Source of the DNA: Porticoccaceae bacterium | GTDB lineage: Bacteria; Pseudomonadota; Gammaproteobacteria; Pseudomonadales; Porticoccaceae | Assembly (NCBI GenBank): GCA_021773435.1 | Contig: JAJFKC010000020.1 | Span: 172,771 to 236,770 of the forward strand | Direction of reading: 5' to 3' | DNA length: 64,000 nt | In this document: one piece after another, positions 52,369 to 60,875 of the stretch | How positions within the stretch are numbered: the stretch's first letter is position 1 | Layout: every line of letters starts with the position of its first letter | Notes under the pieces: generated by a model | Told to the model about the DNA's origin: nothing | The model's database searches: none | Seen by the model: the letters and a program-made list of their open reading frames with translations, nothing else | Made by a program: the position numbers and the translations under genes

Positions 52369-53541
52369 ATGACCATAAAAGGCAAGGCATATATTGCCGG
52401 AATTTATGAACATCCGACGCGGAACGCTGAGGGTAAAACTGTGCCGCAGCTCCATGCCGAAGTCGCCAAGGGCGCATTGGAAGATGCCGGACTAACCAAA
52501 GATGATATCGACGCTTATTACTGCGCGGGCGATGTGCCGGGCATGGGCGGTATCAACCAGGCTGAATATATGGGCCTGAACCTACGTCAGATTGACAGCA
52601 CCGAAACCGGTGGCTCTTCCTACGTTTTACACGTAAACCATGCGGCGCAGGCGATTGCTACAGGCCACTGTAAAGTGGCTTTGATCACTCTGGCAGGCCG
52701 ACCACGAGCCGATGCCAAAGATCAAATTCGCGTTCGTCCCGGCGGCGGCGCACCGGCAGAATATGGTTTTGAGGGGCCGTTTCGTCCTACCGTGACCAAT
52801 ATGTACGGTATGGCAGCTATGCGCCATATGCACGAATTTGGCACCACCAGTGAGCAACTGGCCTGGGTGAAAGTAGCAGCCTCGCACCATGCGCAATATA
52901 ATGAGCATGCGGTGTTGCGTGATGTCGTCACAGTCGAGGATGTGGTGAATTCGCCGATTATTGCTGATCCATTACATCGTCTCGATTGCTGTGTCGTCAG
53001 TGACGGAGGTGGCGCGATTATTGTTGTTGCCCCAGAAATTGCCAAACAATTAAAGCGTCCTGGAGTAAGAGTGCTTGGCGCCGGTGAAGCGCCCAAGCAT
53101 TTAAATGGCGGTAAGGTTGATCTCACTTTCTCCGGTGCCCGTTGGTCTGGCCCTGATGCCTTTGCAGAAGCGGGCGTTACGCCAGCAGATATCAAATACG
53201 CCTCTATTTACGACTCATTCACTATTACCGTAGTGGAAACTCTTGAAGATTTGGGCTTTTGTGCCAAGGGCGAAGGTGGCAAGTTTGTTTCGGACGGCAA
53301 CCTGATTTCTGGTGTCGGTAAATTGCCTTTCAATACCGATGGCGGTGGTCTGTGTAACAACCACCCCAGCGACCGGGGTGGCATTACTAAAGTCATCGAA
53401 GCGGTGCGACAACTGCGCGGCGAAGCACACTCGAAAGTCCAGGTACCCAATTGCGATATCGCCCTGGCCCACGGTACCGGTGGCCTGCTCGGTTCACGCA
53501 TGGGCAGTGGCACATTGATTATGGAAAGGGGAGACGCGTAA
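52369..53541 (+). CDS. Thiolase-fold protein lacking the nucleophilic Cys (Ltp2-like)
   Basis: 390-residue thiolase-superfamily protein, close in style to SCP-x thiolases and Ltp2 aldolases. Motifs: YIAGIYEHPTR start, VALITLAGR, CNNHPSDRG (the usual G-H-P region) and ALAHGTGG near the end. Where thiolases have the acyl-accepting Cys (expected at about residue 82) this protein reads GGSSYVL, so thiolysis is unlikely. The next gene, overlapping by 1 bp, encodes the DUF35 partner typical of Ltp2-like steroid side-chain aldolases and of BbsAB. A retro-aldolase or related C-C cleavage on a CoA ester is therefore more probable. The substrate is unknown. Confidence 0.82.
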   Translation: MTIKGKAYIAGIYEHPTRNAEGKTVPQLHAEVAKGALEDAGLTKDDIDAYYCAGDVPGMGGINQAEYMGLNLRQIDSTETGGSSYVLHVNHAAQAIATGHCKVALITLAGRPRADAKDQIRVRPGGGAPAEYGFEGPFRPTVTNMYGMAAMRHMHEFGTTSEQLAWVKVAASHHAQYNEHAVLRDVVTVEDVVNSPIIADPLHRLDCCVVSDGGGAIIVVAPEIAKQLKRPGVRVLGAGEAPKHLNGGKVDLTFSGARWSGPDAFAEAGVTPADIKYASIYDSFTITVVETLEDLGFCAKGEGGKFVSDGNLISGVGKLPFNTDGGGLCNNHPSDRGGITKVIEAVRQLRGEAHSKVQVPNCDIALAHGTGGLLGSRMGSGTLIMERGDA

Positions 53542-53942
53542 TGAGCGAGAAACCAAACAGTAAACCTCAGGTCCGCGCACCGCGGGTAAACCACGAAACT
53601 AAACCGTTTTGGGATGCCACCGCAGAAGGCAAGTTACTGGTTAAAAAGTGCAACGATTGCGGCGAAAATCATTTTTACCCGCGTTCGCTTTGTCCTTTTT
53701 GCTTCAGTGATAACACTGAATTTCTGGAGTGTTCCGGCAAGGGCGTGATTTACACTTACAGTGTTACTCGCAGAACTAAAGAGCCATGGGCGATTGCTTA
53801 TGTAACCCTTGAAGAAGGCCCGACCATGATGACTAATCTTATCAACTGCGATTTTGATAATCTCAGTATTGGTCAGGCCGTCGAGGTTGCCTTTGTTGAT
53901 ACCGGCGAGGGTACGGCCTTGCCGTTTTTTCAGCCCGCCTGA
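53541..53942 (+). CDS. Zn-ribbon/OB-fold DUF35 protein, partner of the thiolase-like enzyme
   Basis: 133 residues. An N-terminal helical part (KPFWDATAEGKLLVKKC) leads to a zinc ribbon CNDCGENHFYPRSLCPFC (C-x2-C-x11-C-x2-C) and an OB fold (GKGVIYTYSVTRR, PWAIAYVTLEEG, FVDTGEGTALPFFQP). The ATG at 53541 overlaps the preceding stop (TAATG). Such proteins bind CoA substrates and are obligate partners of the adjacent thiolase-fold enzymes. Confidence 0.9.
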   Translation: MSEKPNSKPQVRAPRVNHETKPFWDATAEGKLLVKKCNDCGENHFYPRSLCPFCFSDNTEFLECSGKGVIYTYSVTRRTKEPWAIAYVTLEEGPTMMTNLINCDFDNLSIGQAVEVAFVDTGEGTALPFFQPA

Positions 53943-53968
53943 TCAGTGTTTAAGCGCGAGCTACCAAC

Positions 53969-54005
53969 TAAAAAAGCCATGATGGTGATTGTCATGGCTT
54001 TTTTA
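53969..54005. terminator. Bidirectional terminator between DUF35 gene and the AttH-like gene
   Basis: Perfect 14-bp stem TAAAAAAGCCATGA / TCATGGCTTTTTTA with a 9-nt loop between convergent genes. Confidence 0.9.
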
Positions 54006-54027
54006 GTCGCTGACATTCCTCCCTCAG

Positions 54028-55083
54028 TTAGCGTGCCGCAGCAATAGTCTTGCCCACCGGTTCACCGTCTATAATCTGATCACAGTATTCCGACAGGCCG
54101 TAGCCAACTTTGTCTTTATAACGATATTCCGTCATGGCCTCAGTAATTCGTGTATGTAGCCAGTCGCCATTGTCGAGCTGGCGTCTGTTGCGCACCGGTA
54201 CCAGGGTGATGACCTTGCCAGTAATAACGTACTCGCCTTTTTCGGTTTTTGCCCAGGTGCGCATTGCGGTTTGATTAAAATCGTCGTCCCATTCCGAATC
54301 CACAGTGCAATCGGTAATTAATTCATATTCGCCGTTGTTTAAAATCATACCGCCGCAATCCAACTCACCTTTGGCGGTGCCGGTGGTCATGATCATGGCG
54401 CCAAAGCTTTCATCAAAGCTGATCGGTAGCCAGCGATACCAGTGGATGTTTTGCCAGTAGCGTGGGCCCCAGCTGTGATCGCGCAAACCGTAACCGGAAA
54501 TCGTCCAGGTATTGTCGCCAACCTTGATGGTGCCCTGGGCTTTGACGTGTTGCTCAAAATGCGCGCGGGCCAGAGCATGCTCCATATCCAGCTCGGGCTG
54601 GGAGCCGTCGGGGTTCAGATGCTCGCCGCCGTACATCGGTGATACGCCGGTATAACCGAGGTCAATTGAGCAAGGCAGTTTCGGATTATCCTTAAAGGCC
54701 TTACTGGGATTGAGCAAGGCCTGTGGATCGGCCATGGCCAGGATATCGCCTTCGTAGGTCACCCGGAGTTTTTTGTAAGGTTCGATAATATCGAAGCGCG
54801 CACCACCGGCTTCAAATGCTTCATTGCTGTCGATTTTGGCTTTTTGAAACATAAAGCCCGCCGTGCCGTCGGGAAAGTACAAGCAGATGGTAACCTCGGC
54901 ATAACCTTCGTTAACGCGGTTACCAATGCGAAACCAGCCGCCCATTTTCTGGTCACCATCATAAATATTGAAATAGGCGCTTTCGTTAAAGTTGGATACC
55001 GCTTCGGGTTCGTGGGTATATTCGTCTTTCGGCTCCATCCGGACGTTGTCGCCGGGCTTGGTAATAAACACGTGTTTTACCAC
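54028..55083 (-). CDS. Uncharacterised AttH/CrtC-like (calycin-type) protein
   Basis: 351-residue protein without signal peptide. The pattern GYGLRDHSWGPRYW at about 195-210, an earlier MGGWFRIGNR and later AMTEYRYKDKVGYGLSE resemble the AttH / hydroxyneurosporene-synthase-like two-domain lipocalin-type proteins, which are often found near lipid or terpenoid/steroid catabolism genes. Rich in Trp and Tyr. No catalytic residue can be assigned. Convergent with the thiolase pair. Confidence 0.65.
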   Translation of the reverse strand: MVKHVFITKPGDNVRMEPKDEYTHEPEAVSNFNESAYFNIYDGDQKMGGWFRIGNRVNEGYAEVTICLYFPDGTAGFMFQKAKIDSNEAFEAGGARFDIIEPYKKLRVTYEGDILAMADPQALLNPSKAFKDNPKLPCSIDLGYTGVSPMYGGEHLNPDGSQPELDMEHALARAHFEQHVKAQGTIKVGDNTWTISGYGLRDHSWGPRYWQNIHWYRWLPISFDESFGAMIMTTGTAKGELDCGGMILNNGEYELITDCTVDSEWDDDFNQTAMRTWAKTEKGEYVITGKVITLVPVRNRRQLDNGDWLHTRITEAMTEYRYKDKVGYGLSEYCDQIIDGEPVGKTIAAAR

Positions 55084-55181
55084 TTTAATATCTCCAGGTT
55101 AGGATGCATGGGAAACTGAAATTGTTGTAGAGAGTATGGTGGATGACTATGTTTCCGGCAAGCGCTAGCGGGGCTGTTAGG

Positions 55182-55223
55182 GATAGCCATGTTGAGATAG
55201 ACCTGTTGGGATAGACCTGTTGC
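55182..55223. repeat. 14-bp degenerate tandem repeats upstream of selO
   Basis: Copies at 55182-55195 (3 mismatches), 55196-55209 and 55210-55223 (gatagacctgttgg type). Confidence 0.75.
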
Positions 55224-55287
55224 GATAAGCTCGTTACGGCAGCCCTGTTATAGTGCCCCAGTAATAAAACTTCCTAAGGATTTATTT

Positions 55288-55321
55288 ATAGGCCCCGTAT
55301 GACCATAGGCCCCGTATGACC
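55288..55321 (+). repeat. Perfect 17-bp tandem duplication over the selO start codon
   Basis: ATAGGCCCCGTATGACC occurs at 55288-55304 and again at 55305-55321. The upstream copy carries its own ATG (55299), which opens a six-codon frame ending in a TGA (55317-55319) that overlaps the selO ATG at 55316. Confidence 0.92.
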
Positions 55322-56818
55322 GCTTTTAACGCTATCACCTTCGAAAATAGCTATCGCCAACTGGGTGAACAGTTTTCTTCTGAACAGCGACCGGCACCTG
55401 TGTCGGCACCAGAGCTGATTCGCTTCAATGGGGCCTTAGCCGAACAACTTAATCTACCTATGGGTCTGAATCACTTAGAACTGGTGAACGTTCTGGCCGG
55501 TAATATGGTACCGGATAATATTAGTCCCATTGCAACGGTTTATGCGGCCCATCAATTTGGTAGCTGGAATCCGCAATTGGGGGATGGACGTGCCATCTTG
55601 CTGGGTGAGGTGATTGGCAAAGATAACAAACGTTACGATATTCAGCTAAAAGGGGCGGGCCAGACCCCATACTCCCGCATGGGTGATGGTCGCTCGGCGC
55701 TGGGACCGGTGCTTCGTGAATACATTCTCTGCGAAGCGATGGCGGCGTTGGGTATTCCTACTACTCGGGCTTTAGCGGCGGTGACCAGCGGTGATCAGGT
55801 GGCGCGGGAAACCATGCTGCCCGGTGCGATTTTCACCCGCGTCGCCCAGAGCCATATCCGCATCGGTACCTTTCAATTTTTCTCTGCTCGCGATGATATC
55901 GAATCGGTTAAAGCGCTCGCCGATTACGTGATCGATCGGCATTATCAGGATGCGGTGAAAGCTCTTCAGATGAATCCAGATACAGACTCTTACACAGCCT
56001 TGTTGACCTGTGTGGTAGAGGCTCAGGCCCGTCTGATCGCGCAATGGATGTCGATCGGCTTTATTCACGGGGTGATGAATACCGACAATATGCTGGTCTG
56101 TGGCGAGACTGTGGATTACGGCCCCTGTGCGTTTATGGATCAATACATCCCGAACAAGGTATTCAGTTCCATTGATCAACACGGTCGTTATGCGTACTCG
56201 AATCAGCCGGATATCGGCGGTTGGAATGTCAGCTGGCTGGCCCAGGCCCTGCTGCCCTTAATGGATGAAGATGAGAGTAAAGCGCTGGAAAAAGCTAAGC
56301 ACGCGTTAGCGACTTACTCAGAGATATTTGAGCAACACTATCATCAGCTGATGGCTGAAAAACTTGGCTTTGCGGAAGTCAGTCCGGAGGTCACCGAGCT
56401 ATCCGTCGAACTGCTCGCCTTAATGGCCGAACAGGGCAGCGATTACACACTGACCTTTCGTGCGCTAACTGATGAGCTTGCGTCGGAAGCTGAGACCCAT
56501 GTGCTGAGCGATGATGTGTATCGATTGTCTGACGCTTTTCAACCCTGGTTGGCTGACTGGCAGGTACTATTGAAAGAGAACAACATCAAAGCGGCGACGG
56601 CCCACAATTTAGTACTCCGCAAAAATCCTGCATTTATTCCAAGAAATCACTGGATAGAGGCTGCGATAAAGCAGGCTACTGATCATCAGGATTTTGCTGT
56701 GTTTCATCAATTGGTTGATGTGCTGGCAAAACCTTTTGAATATAGTCAAAAGAATAGTGCTTTTGCTATGGCACCAACGCCGGAACAAGAAGTGTTGCAC
56801 ACGTTTTGTGGCACCTAA
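55316..56818 (+). CDS. selO: Protein adenylyltransferase SelO (YdiU family)
   Basis: Pseudokinase-fold enzyme that transfers AMP to protein hydroxyls and is linked to redox homeostasis. 500 residues with AHQFGSWNPQLGDGRAILLGE, the kinase-like Lys in QLKGAGQTPYSR, GRSALGPVLREYI, IPTTRALAAV, GFIHGVMNTDNM and YGPCAFMD. It ends TFCGT, keeping a C-terminal Cys where eukaryotic members have selenocysteine. The start at 55316 is set by family length; the duplicated upstream ATG is out of frame. Confidence 0.94.
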   Translation: MTAFNAITFENSYRQLGEQFSSEQRPAPVSAPELIRFNGALAEQLNLPMGLNHLELVNVLAGNMVPDNISPIATVYAAHQFGSWNPQLGDGRAILLGEVIGKDNKRYDIQLKGAGQTPYSRMGDGRSALGPVLREYILCEAMAALGIPTTRALAAVTSGDQVARETMLPGAIFTRVAQSHIRIGTFQFFSARDDIESVKALADYVIDRHYQDAVKALQMNPDTDSYTALLTCVVEAQARLIAQWMSIGFIHGVMNTDNMLVCGETVDYGPCAFMDQYIPNKVFSSIDQHGRYAYSNQPDIGGWNVSWLAQALLPLMDEDESKALEKAKHALATYSEIFEQHYHQLMAEKLGFAEVSPEVTELSVELLALMAEQGSDYTLTFRALTDELASEAETHVLSDDVYRLSDAFQPWLADWQVLLKENNIKAATAHNLVLRKNPAFIPRNHWIEAAIKQATDHQDFAVFHQLVDVLAKPFEYSQKNSAFAMAPTPEQEVLHTFCGT

Positions 56819-57040
56819 TACATTTAATAGCGTTTAGCGGATGTGCCGCCTTTTTCCTCGAGCTGTTCCCTTCGAGGCGTTCCCTCTCGATAAATTGCTC
56901 GCCGAACACTGAGGCGTCCAAGTTTCAGCCTGGGCGCCTGAATTGCTAAACACCCACCAATTTGTCACCATGCGCGCTGCGAAAAATTTGGCCGTACGGT
57001 ATTAACCACAGACGGTCATTATCAACAGAGTCTGGAAACC

Positions 57041-57856
57041 ATGTCGATTCAAGCAATTCGAACCGAAGAAAATCTGATTACCAAAGAGCCCTACTATGAG
57101 CCGGTTGGCAATGAGGTCGAAGTCTTTGCCGCGGCCTATCGTAATCAGCTGCCGGTATTACTAAAAGGCCCAACCGGTTGCGGTAAAACTCGGTTTATCG
57201 AATATATGAGCTGGTATTTGCAGCGACCCATGATCACCGTCGCTTGCCACGATGATTTAACCGCTTCCGATCTGATTGGTCGCTATCTGGTAAAGGGTGG
57301 CGAGACAGTCTGGGTGGATGGTCCGCTGACTAGCGCGGCGCGCAATGGCTGCATCTGTTATCTGGATGAAATTGTTGAAGCTCGCAAAGATACCTCGGTA
57401 GTGATTCATCCATTGTGTGATGATCGACGCTTGCTGCCCATAGAAAAGCTCGGCGAGCTGATTCAGGTGCCGGATACCTTTTGCCTCGCGATCTCATACA
57501 ATCCCGGTTATCAGAGTGTGATGAAAGATCTCAAGCAGAGCACCAAGCAGCGTTTTGTCGCGCTGGAATTTGACTATCCAAATGCTGACAAAGAGCAAAC
57601 TATTGTTGAACGGGAAGCCGAGGGTATCGATAGTACCATTGCGGCACAGTTGGTAAAGTTTGGTGATATGACCCGAAACTTGAAAGGGGTTGGCCTTGAA
57701 GAAGGTGCGAGTACTCGTCTGCTGGTTAACGCGGCGAAGTTAATCCTCGATGGGATTCCACCGGTGGTGGCGACTGACTCCGCTGTGGCGCTGGCGCTTA
57801 CCGATGATGTGGATATGTTGAAAGCGGTGCATGAACTCAGCCGCTCGGTTTTTTGA
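57041..57856 (+). CDS. MoxR-type AAA+ ATPase (CbbQ/NirQ/NorQ family)
   Basis: 271-residue AAA+ ATPase: Walker A KGPTGCGKTRF, Walker B CYLDEI, sensor 1 in AISYNPGYQ, and a C-terminal CbbQ-type region. These proteins act with a von Willebrand factor A partner to remodel or activate metalloenzymes such as RuBisCO or nitric oxide reductase. The partner is downstream at 58121. Neither client is in the window, so the target is unknown. Confidence 0.9.
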   Translation: MSIQAIRTEENLITKEPYYEPVGNEVEVFAAAYRNQLPVLLKGPTGCGKTRFIEYMSWYLQRPMITVACHDDLTASDLIGRYLVKGGETVWVDGPLTSAARNGCICYLDEIVEARKDTSVVIHPLCDDRRLLPIEKLGELIQVPDTFCLAISYNPGYQSVMKDLKQSTKQRFVALEFDYPNADKEQTIVEREAEGIDSTIAAQLVKFGDMTRNLKGVGLEEGASTRLLVNAAKLILDGIPPVVATDSAVALALTDDVDMLKAVHELSRSVF

Positions 57857-57950
57857 CCTGGGCTGTTTTTTTGCGCCAAATTTTGCGCTGCCATATTGTT
57901 GCGTTAAGTTGTTTCGGTAAGTTGTCTTGGAAAGCAGTCACGGTAAGTTG

Positions 57951-58002
57951 CCAAAGTAGATGGCCAAAGTAGATGGCCAAAGTAGACCGCCAAAGTAAAT
58001 TG
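57951..58002. repeat. Four 13-bp tandem repeats between the ATPase and VWA genes
   Basis: CCAAAGTAGATGG at 57951 and 57964, a variant (last three bases differ) at 57977 and a more diverged copy at 57990. They sit in the 264-bp spacer, about 120-170 bp before the VWA gene start. Confidence 0.85.
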
Positions 58003-58120
58003 TCACATTAATTTTTTAACACCAAATCCGCCCTATTGATTTTGTCTTATTAATATCGCCCCCTTAACATAGCCTCGCGAGTTATCCTCCTGGCGTCGCA
58101 TTAACGTTGTTACCTCAACC

Positions 58121-60238
58121 ATGTCAGAAGATCAACTTGCCAACCTGCTGGGTGAAGACCCCGATCAGCCTGCATATAATGCAGCTTTCGCTGAGTCTTT
58201 CGCCGCATTAAATCTGGATGATCAGAAATTTATCGTCAAGTGGTTTGAGATTGTTGGCGAAACCGATGCCGCGCTTGCTGCCGAGTTTGTTAATAGTGCC
58301 CCCGGTGTGTTTGATGAGCTGGATCACACAGGTGTCGAAGCGTGGCTAATGAGCGCCCTCCAGGCCTTCGATGATGAAGACCTGGATAAAGCTCATCGCC
58401 TGCTCGCCGAGCCTGCCGAGTTTATCGCGAATTATATTTACATGCATAGCCGTTGCACTTTCGAATCTGTTAGTCAATTTGTTCAGCATTTTGTCATCGG
58501 TCTGGGTGGCCGCGAATTAATTATTACCAAATTTCATGAGGCTTACACCGATACCGAAAAAATCTTCCTGCCCGATCATATTAAAGATTACCCCGGGCCA
58601 GACCTGAACTTCTCTGTTTATAAACTGACGGCTGTGCATTTATGGGCCCAGGCCCGTTATGGCACCTGGCGCTTTCAGGTGGTCGAGACGCTGGGTCGCA
58701 TATCGAACAATGCCGACGCCATGGCGGTGTTTAACCGTCTTGAATGTGTTCGTCTCGATGCCTGCATTGGCCGAGAATTACCAGGTATTTACCGGCAGTT
58801 TGAGGCGCTGGGCTATGTGTCGGATGAGCATAAACAAGCGTGGCAGGATTTTCGGGACGAGTTGTCTGGTCTTGAGGAGCCGACAGCGACAGCCCTGGAT
58901 AGTATCGCGCTCATTGAGCAATATCTTGATAACAGTAAACGACCATTACCGGTTTTAAAACGTTATCAGGCAAAAATGGATTTAGCGGCGGTGCGCAAGG
59001 CCATGACCGCTCGGATCAATCGTGAGAAAGAAGCTGTTCAGGAAGCCCTTGGCGAATTACAGCGTGCTATTCAGCAGGTGATTAAGGGTGACGATATTGA
59101 ACCGCTCGACGATGAGGAGGGCCGATTTACTATCGTCGATGCTGATGATCAGAGTCGGGGCGACGGCCCCAACGTGGATTTGTATTATGACGATGAACTG
59201 ATTCAGATGACGCCAGAGATCGAAGACCTGATGGAATCCATCATTCAGGATTTCGGCGAAATCCCCGAACAATATATGGACGGCGTGGCACGTGTCCCCT
59301 ACGCCAGTGATCAGGAAGCCGATCTGGGTGAAGAGGGTTTTATCCCCGACCCGGTTCAATCCGCAGACACCATCCGGTATCGAGAATGGGACTATATGCG
59401 CGAGCGTTTTCGGGAAGGCTATTGCTTAATGACCGAGCTGGATGTGCCGCCGGTGGATGACAATTTTGTCGAAGTCACGCTGGAGAAATACCGCGGTCTG
59501 CTCAAGTCTATTAAAAAGACTTTTGAGGTGGTACTGGGAGAATCCAAACTGCTGCGCAGACAATCTCAGGGTGACGACATTGATATCGACGCTCTGGTCG
59601 AAGCCCAGGCGGATTTCGTCAGTGGTCAGGAGATGAGCGACTACGTCTACACCCGCTATCGCAATCGGGAACGTAGCGTCGCGGTGATGTTTATGGTCGA
59701 TATGAGCGGCTCCACCCATGGCTGGATCAACGATGCCGAACGGGAATCGCTGATACTGTTAAGTGAAGCGCTGGAGACCCTCGGAGATCGATACGCTATT
59801 TACGGTTTCTCTGGTAAAACTAACAAGCGTTGCGAAACTTATCGAGTGAAGCGTTTTGATGAAAGTTATAGTTCGATGGTCCGCCAACGCATCAGTGGGA
59901 TTCGCTCCAAAGGTTTTACCCGCATGGGTGTGGCGATTCGACACCTGGGCCATCTGCTCAATATGAGCCGCGCGCGAACCAAGATACTGATCACGCTTTC
60001 CGATGGTCGACCCGAAGATTACGATGCTTACCGAGGTCGATATGCCGTTGAAGACACTCGGCACGCGCTGCAGGAATTACGTCATGAAGGCATCCATTCG
60101 TTTTGCATCACCATCGATAAAGAAGCCCAGGACTATCTGCCTCATATGTACGGTGCTGGCAATTACGCGGTGATTCACGAAGTGCAAAAACTGCCGGTCA
60201 AAGTGGCGGATATTTATCGACGGTTGACTACTTTGTAG
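58121..60238 (+). CDS. VWA-domain protein of the NorD/CbbO family
   Basis: 705-residue partner of the MoxR-type ATPase. A long helical N-terminal part (about 1-510) leads to a C-terminal VWA domain from about 520 with the metal-ion site DMSGS, the Thr in FTRMG and SDGRPEDYD. Length and domain order match NorD/CbbO. Acidic overall. It likely couples the AAA+ ring to a substrate protein through its metal site. It is separated from the ATPase gene by 264 bp with tandem repeats and may have its own promoter. Confidence 0.9.
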   Translation: MSEDQLANLLGEDPDQPAYNAAFAESFAALNLDDQKFIVKWFEIVGETDAALAAEFVNSAPGVFDELDHTGVEAWLMSALQAFDDEDLDKAHRLLAEPAEFIANYIYMHSRCTFESVSQFVQHFVIGLGGRELIITKFHEAYTDTEKIFLPDHIKDYPGPDLNFSVYKLTAVHLWAQARYGTWRFQVVETLGRISNNADAMAVFNRLECVRLDACIGRELPGIYRQFEALGYVSDEHKQAWQDFRDELSGLEEPTATALDSIALIEQYLDNSKRPLPVLKRYQAKMDLAAVRKAMTARINREKEAVQEALGELQRAIQQVIKGDDIEPLDDEEGRFTIVDADDQSRGDGPNVDLYYDDELIQMTPEIEDLMESIIQDFGEIPEQYMDGVARVPYASDQEADLGEEGFIPDPVQSADTIRYREWDYMRERFREGYCLMTELDVPPVDDNFVEVTLEKYRGLLKSIKKTFEVVLGESKLLRRQSQGDDIDIDALVEAQADFVSGQEMSDYVYTRYRNRERSVAVMFMVDMSGSTHGWINDAERESLILLSEALETLGDRYAIYGFSGKTNKRCETYRVKRFDESYSSMVRQRISGIRSKGFTRMGVAIRHLGHLLNMSRARTKILITLSDGRPEDYDAYRGRYAVEDTRHALQELRHEGIHSFCITIDKEAQDYLPHMYGAGNYAVIHEVQKLPVKVADIYRRLTTL

Positions 60239-60642
60239 AAAACGCGATGCGAGTGTTTCTGGGGCGGTAATCTGACGATTTTTAGATTTGTGTCCCGGAG
60301 AGGGTTCGAGCACTGCTCGAACGCCAGCAAAAATAATTAGTGCGTAGCGCATATAACGAGTGCTGGCCGGTATAGTCCTCTTGTAGCAAAAGAACCTTTA
60401 ACCTGAAACTGCGAGAATCTATCTTGCGAAAGTTTGTTAGATTGGTGCCAGGAGAGGACTTGAATATTGCGTGTAACAATATGATCCTATTGTGTTTATC
60501 TAATATCTAGCGATCTTGGTGTTACTTTCAGTGTTGCATATGAATAACCATTGATTCTGAGTCGTCTAGCTTTGCTGTCGAATATTGACAATATTCGACA
60601 GCAAAGCTAGAGTCATCAATAATACTATCCGGAGGTGCCAAG
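60239..60642. other. Intergenic border of the accessory island
   Basis: 404 bp with no credible gene. It holds a perfect inverted repeat GTTCGAGCA-C-TGCTCGAAC at 60304-60322, preceded by a few bases resembling a tRNA T-arm (ggttcga) though no tRNA can be folded, and the operator/promoter of the toxin-antitoxin genes at 60565-60613. It separates a conserved gene pair from mobile-type genes. Confidence 0.5.
60565..60613 (+). promoter_or_regulatory. 47-bp perfect palindrome containing the parDE promoter
   Basis: Two 23-bp arms (60565-60587 and 60589-60611) are exact reverse complements around one central base (60588). A consensus -35 TTGACA lies at 60585-60590, across the centre, and TAGAGT (four of six consensus bases) is 17 bp downstream at 60608-60613. 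A protein bound to the palindrome would cover the -35, the usual logic of toxin-antitoxin autorepression. Confidence 0.7.
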
Positions 60643-60870
60643 ATGACCAGCAGTATGAACCTCTCCTTAACTGACGAGCTGCGAGAGTTTGTAAACAACC
60701 GTACCGGTGATGGCGGTCTCTATGCAACGCCAAGCGAATATCTTCGTGACCTGATCCGCCGCGATATGGAAACCCAGACGACCGTTGCTCATGTCATGGG
60801 TGGGCTGGATGATTTTGCGCACGGTCGTTTCTCTGACAAATCTATCCTTGATATTGCAGAAGAAGATTAG
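60643..60870 (+). CDS. parD: ParD-like antitoxin
   Basis: 75-residue ribbon-helix-helix antitoxin: MNLSLTDELREFVNNRTGDGGLY, then TPSEYLRDLIRRDME. The N-terminus should bind the palindromic operator upstream; the C-terminal half (GGLDDFAHGRFSD) should wrap the toxin. GGAGG lies 7 bp before the ATG. It is adjacent to the toxin gene. Confidence 0.88.
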   Translation: MTSSMNLSLTDELREFVNNRTGDGGLYATPSEYLRDLIRRDMETQTTVAHVMGGLDDFAHGRFSDKSILDIAEED

Positions 60871-60875
60871 TGTTG

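Noticed and set aside
57951..58002. 13-bp repeats considered as a CRISPR array or iteron origin
   Set aside because: Units are contiguous without spacers, only four copies, and no cas or replication initiator gene is nearby.
60285..60335. tRNA-like 3' segment as an attachment site (ggttcga in an inverted repeat)
   Set aside because: No acceptor stem, anticodon arm or CCA end can be assembled, and no integrase is present in the window.
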